From an uncultured Chloroflexota bacterium (GTDB lineage Bacteria > Chloroflexota > Anaerolineae > Aggregatilineales > Phototrophicaceae), in contig CALMDI010000537.1 in the NCBI GenBank assembly GCA_937864975.1, forward strand, positions 1-6,752: 6,752 nucleotides of DNA. Direction: 5' to 3'. Under the pieces are notes generated by a model that was given only the letters and a program-made list of their open reading frames with translations, had not been told where the DNA came from and did not search any database. Below are positions 4,650-6,752 of the stretch, in pieces; position 1 is the stretch's first letter; each line of letters opens with the position of its first letter. A program made the translations under genes and the position numbers.

Positions 4650-5401
4650 ACCCCTATCTACCCACTGACCGAGTTCGCTTTGAAAAACAGACCCAACTCC
4701 TCTTGAGTTACGCTGCGTTGGCTGAAACAGGTTATGAGTCTATCGCAAACACTGACCTTGCGAAAGTCATTGACATTCATCCAAATACAGCGTCGCTAGC
4801 TAACTCATTCTTTTACAAGATCGGTTTCATTGTCAAGGCTGGCAACGGGTACATGCCTTCTGATGAGGTAATCCAGTACAAGCGTGCGCTTGACTACGGC
4901 AACCGTGATGCGGCGGGAACATACCTTGCCCCGCTGGTAGCAATCGCATGGTTTTGGCGTCATTTACAGCCTTTCCTAAGCCTTCGCCCGTCCATTGCTC
5001 AGGAGGAAGCGATTGAAGTTCTGGCGCAAGCGGCGTCAGCGGGAAAGGATGACCGAAACCGTGTGGTAATGTTGCTGGATTATTTGGAGCATGTCGGTCT
5101 CATTACGAGAGAGAACAACCAAATTCAGATGGTCAAGAGTCCAAAGGGACGTAATGAGCCAACACCCGCGCCGGTAGAACAAGAGCAACCCGTCACTCCC
5201 GTTGTAGAAGCGCCGCGCTCAATGCCCGCTCCGTTAAAATCATCCGTCATGTCATTCCAGCAACAGGCACGCGGCATGAAGGTTAGTGTTGAAATCGATT
5301 TGGATGAATGGAAAGGATGGAATGAGACCCGTATTGAGAAATTCTTTGCGGGTATTGCTCAGTCAATTGCACAGGTGATGGATGTGAACGACACCACCTG
5401 A
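4631..5401 (+). CDS. Two-winged-helix protein of unknown function (DUF5343-like impression)
   Basis: 256 residues, probably cytosolic and DNA-binding. Residues about 18-77 look like a winged helix: helices, a recognition-helix-like segment HPNTASLANSFFYKIG (50-65) and a wing (FIVKAGNGYMPSDE). Residues about 98-168 look like a second winged helix, with RNRVVMLLDYLEHVGLITR (142-160) and a wing. A Pro/Glu/Val-rich linker (about 169-205) leads to a C-terminal beta-strand plus helix module (MKVSVEIDLDEW...RIEKFFAGIAQSIAQV, 216-249), of the sort I recall at the end of DUF5343-type proteins in accessory regions. The start is ATG 4631 with GAGGTGA six bases upstream. GC and codon use are lower than in flanking genes, and none of its 13 arginine codons is CGG. 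The tRNA at 5472 follows on the same strand after 70 bases with no obvious promoter of its own. Function unknown: a regulator, or part of an accessory system. Confidence 0.75.
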   Translation: MANTVSDPYLPTDRVRFEKQTQLLLSYAALAETGYESIANTDLAKVIDIHPNTASLANSFFYKIGFIVKAGNGYMPSDEVIQYKRALDYGNRDAAGTYLAPLVAIAWFWRHLQPFLSLRPSIAQEEAIEVLAQAASAGKDDRNRVVMLLDYLEHVGLITRENNQIQMVKSPKGRNEPTPAPVEQEQPVTPVVEAPRSMPAPLKSSVMSFQQQARGMKVSVEIDLDEWKGWNETRIEKFFAGIAQSIAQVMDVNDTT

Positions 5402-5409
5402 CACTACCT

Positions 5410-5463
5410 AAAAAAGCAGCGAGTGACCGTCTGAGGTTTGGGCAAACATCGCGGTCACTCGCT
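5410..5463 (-). terminator. Long-stem hairpin, intrinsic terminator in the minus direction
   Basis: AGCGAGTGACCG (5418-5429) and CGGTCACTCGCT (5452-5463) form a perfect 12-bp stem. The 22-base loop holds a smaller GTTT/AAAC hairpin (5436-5447). On the minus strand the stem is followed by GC and six T (bases 5415-5410), the classical terminator pattern. On the plus strand no T tract follows, so read-through from the winged-helix gene into the tRNA is plausible. It lies between that gene's stop and the tRNA, whose 5' end is 9 bases further on. Confidence 0.6.
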
Positions 5464-5471
5464 CACCTCTT

Positions 5472-5555
5472 GCCCCTATGGCGGAATTGGTAGACGCGCC
5501 TATCTCCGAAATAGGTTCCCGTGAGGGAGTGCGAGTTCAATTCTCGCTAGGGGCA
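5472..5555 (+). tRNA. tRNA with tRNA-Leu body and CCG (arginine-codon) anticodon
   Basis: Class II cloverleaf of 84 bases. Acceptor GCCCCTA (5472-5478) pairs with TAGGGGC (5548-5554), then discriminator A5555; CCA is not encoded (CAC follows). D arm GCG-GAATTGGTAGA-CGC (5481-5497) is the form typical of bacterial tRNA-Leu. Anticodon stem CCTAT (5499-5503) with ATAGG (5511-5515); the seven-base loop is C-T-CCG-A-A, so T33 and A37 are canonical and the anticodon is C5506-C5507-G5508, reading CGG. Variable arm of 15 bases (5516-5530): T, TCCC-GTGA-GGGA, GT, the Leu layout. T arm GCGAG-TTCAATT-CTCGC (5531-5547). Bacterial LeuRS recognises the tRNA body and A73 and not the anticodon, whereas C35 and G36 are arginine identity bases, so charging is uncertain. 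Software going by anticodon would call it tRNA-Arg. All stems are perfect, which argues against a decayed copy. Confidence 0.9.
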
Positions 5556-5723
5556 CACAATCTCATTTTACCCCATTCAGGAATCCTAGTCAAGAAACTA
5601 GGCTCTTAGCCGACTCTTAACACTTCGTTGATTCTACGATGTTCATCTTCTCTAGGTTAAGGTTTCCGACGCCTTGCCAATCCGGTCACGATACTATTAG
5701 CTGCTGTGGGAAAGGGAACTAAT
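5556..5723. other. Low-GC spacer between the tRNA and the ABC1 gene
   Basis: 168 bases with no credible gene. It contains a hairpin CCTAGT (5585-5590) / ACTAGG (5597-5602) with loop CAAGAA, followed directly by a small GGCT-CTT-AGCC stem (5601-5611). Neither has a T tract. No recognisable terminator for the leftward ABC1 gene, no integrase, and no direct repeat of the tRNA 3' end were seen. Confidence 0.5.
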
Positions 5724-6752
5724 TCACTCCCCGCTGAACGCCGTTGCCAGCAGGAGGACGCCGGAAATCGGGTAGCCGACGAGGGGGGCGGTCAGGTCAC
5801 CGTTGGTGTAGAGCAGCGTCGAGGCGATGAATCCGCTCCCCGCCAGCACCGCGCGCGTCGTCCGGCGTCCGTTCGCCTCGATGCGATCCAACTGCCGCGC
5901 GAACTCCTTGTCCGGCAGCACCTTCAACGTCAGGTCGCCGCGTTCCAGCCGGGTCAGAATGTCGTTGGCGCGGTTCGACGCCGAGCGCGTGAACAGCGAC
6001 TGCGCCACGCCCGCCAGTAGCTGCCCGCCGTTCGAGCCGAGGATGTTCTGCACGACCGGCAGGCTCAGGACGCCGCCCGCCACCTGCGCGCCCAACTCGC
6101 CACCCGCGAGGCTCTGCGCCATCAGTTTCTGCGTGTACGGTTGCAACTCCTGCCACGGGTTGAACGACGGGTCGAGGCTGGTTGCCATGCCGCCGAGGAT
6201 GCTGAACGTGCGCCCCAGGTAGACGAAATCCTGCGGCATCTGGAACGGCATCGCGAACAGCAGGTCGCTGAACTGCGCGCCCACCCGCGCGATCTCGTTG
6301 TAACCCACGTTGCCGATTTCCTGCATGTCCATGCCCCACACCTGATCGAACACGGCTTTGGTCGCCTGTTCCAGACGCTCGGCGTTGGCGCTCGGCAGCA
6401 GAAACCCTAGCTCCGAGTAGCTCGCCACCAGCTTTTCGGCGTCCCGCGCGATGACCGCCGTGAGGGTGTTGACCAAGCCGGAGACGATGCGCGGCGTCAG
6501 GCTGCCCGTCATGCCAAAGTCTACGAAGATCAGGTAGAACGGACGCCCGCCGACCGGGCTGCGCCCCTGCTCGCTTTCCGGGTCGAGCGGGTAGACGAAC
6601 AGGTTGCCGGGGTGCGGGTCGGCGTGGAAGAAACGCTCCTCGAATACCTGCTTGAGATAGGTGTCCATCAGGCGCTGCGCCACGGCTTTGCGGCTGATCC
6701 CGGCGGCTTCCAGCGCGGCAAAGTCGTTGATCTTGATCGTCGTTACGTCTTC
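5724..6752 (-). CDS. ABC1/UbiB/AarF-family atypical kinase, C-terminal part (cut by window edge)
   Basis: The frame is open to the right edge: 342 residues are visible and the true start lies outside. (A GTG at 6683 is internal: the 23 codons before it, EDVTTIKINDFAALEAAGIS and on, match the family.) The signature HADPHPGN (residues 43-50 from the edge) and the metal-binding DFG (78-80, in LIFVDFGMTGSL) define the ABC1 protein-kinase-like family, which in bacteria supports isoprenoid quinone synthesis or other membrane lipid functions, usually as ATPases/kinases at the membrane. A later segment, MPFQMPQDFVYLGRTFSILG...TSLDPSF, is also family-typical. The last 45 residues hold two hydrophobic segments (SGFIASTLLY and VGYPISGVLLLATAF) fit for membrane insertion. 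The ATP-binding N-terminal half is not in the window. Whether this is the ubiquinone/menaquinone UbiB proper cannot be told. No close terminator follows the stop at 5724. Confidence 0.92.
   Translation of the reverse strand, partial: EDVTTIKINDFAALEAAGISRKAVAQRLMDTYLKQVFEERFFHADPHPGNLFVYPLDPESEQGRSPVGGRPFYLIFVDFGMTGSLTPRIVSGLVNTLTAVIARDAEKLVASYSELGFLLPSANAERLEQATKAVFDQVWGMDMQEIGNVGYNEIARVGAQFSDLLFAMPFQMPQDFVYLGRTFSILGGMATSLDPSFNPWQELQPYTQKLMAQSLAGGELGAQVAGGVLSLPVVQNILGSNGGQLLAGVAQSLFTRSASNRANDILTRLERGDLTLKVLPDKEFARQLDRIEANGRRTTRAVLAGSGFIASTLLYTNGDLTAPLVGYPISGVLLLATAFSGE

Noticed and set aside
5472..5555. Plain tRNA-Arg(CCG) call
   Set aside because: The anticodon alone suggests Arg, but the 15-base structured variable arm and Leu-type D arm do not fit a normal class I tRNA-Arg.
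5472..5555. Genome-wide CGG-to-Leu reassignment
   Set aside because: Catalytic and conserved arginines in neighbouring genes are encoded by CGG.
5585..5602. CCTAGT/ACTAGG hairpin as the tRNA terminator
   Set aside because: Short 6-bp stem with no following T tract; cannot be called a terminator.
5724..6683. ABC1 kinase starting at GTG 6683
   Set aside because: The frame stays open to the window edge and the extra 23 codons match the family, so this GTG is internal.
1..6752. CRISPR array, insertion sequence or prophage genes
   Set aside because: No regularly spaced repeats of 20-40 bases, no transposase or integrase motifs, and no terminal inverted repeats with target duplications were seen.

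Overview
This is bacterial DNA of mostly high GC: hand counts of single 60-base lines give about 63% in the dehydrogenase gene and in the ABC1 kinase gene. A stretch of visibly lower GC (42-47% in sampled lines) runs from about 4370 to 5720. The gene set (FabI-type enoyl-ACP reductase, hydroxyacid dehydrogenase, GmhB-like phosphatase, voltage-gated potassium channel, ABC1/UbiB kinase) and the short heptameric and GC-rich intergenic repeats would suit a Chloroflexota-like or other free-living environmental bacterium. That placement is an impression and is not proved by the window.

Layout, left to right. The left edge may hold the first codons of an unidentified minus-strand gene. fabI (105-908, minus) and a D-2-hydroxyacid dehydrogenase (1062-2099, plus) diverge from a 153-base shared upstream region. 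A spacer rich in small repeats (2100-2313) leads to a short helical protein of unknown function (2314-2628, plus), which ends at a strong intrinsic terminator (2692-2724). A HAD phosphatase related to GmhB (2763-3299, plus) and a six-TM potassium channel (3294-4019, minus) converge and overlap by six bases, with one TCATGA palindrome providing both stop codons.

The region 4020-4630 contains no clearly intact gene. It holds a dyad upstream of the channel, heptamer repeats, a terminator-like hairpin, a small minus-strand gene that looks frameshifted, and a TG-rich low-complexity tract. Then come a two-winged-helix protein of unknown function (4631-5401, plus) and, 70 bases after its stop, a tRNA gene (5472-5555, plus). 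At the right edge is the 3' part of an ABC1/UbiB/AarF-family kinase gene (minus, cut by the window).

The most notable object is the tRNA. It folds as a textbook class II tRNA-Leu: long variable arm, Leu-type D arm and A discriminator. Its anticodon loop, however, reads CT-CCG-AA, and the anticodon CCG pairs with the arginine codon CGG. CGG encodes functionally essential or conserved arginines in neighbouring genes, for example the catalytic Arg258 of the dehydrogenase. If charged with leucine, this tRNA would therefore mistranslate. The adjacent winged-helix gene uses CGG for none of its 13 arginines, against 7 of 22 in the dehydrogenase. Together with the low GC and the operator-like dyads around the winged-helix start codon, this makes the winged-helix gene plus tRNA unit the best candidate for an undescribed accessory system. 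Function, charging and expression cannot be settled from sequence alone.
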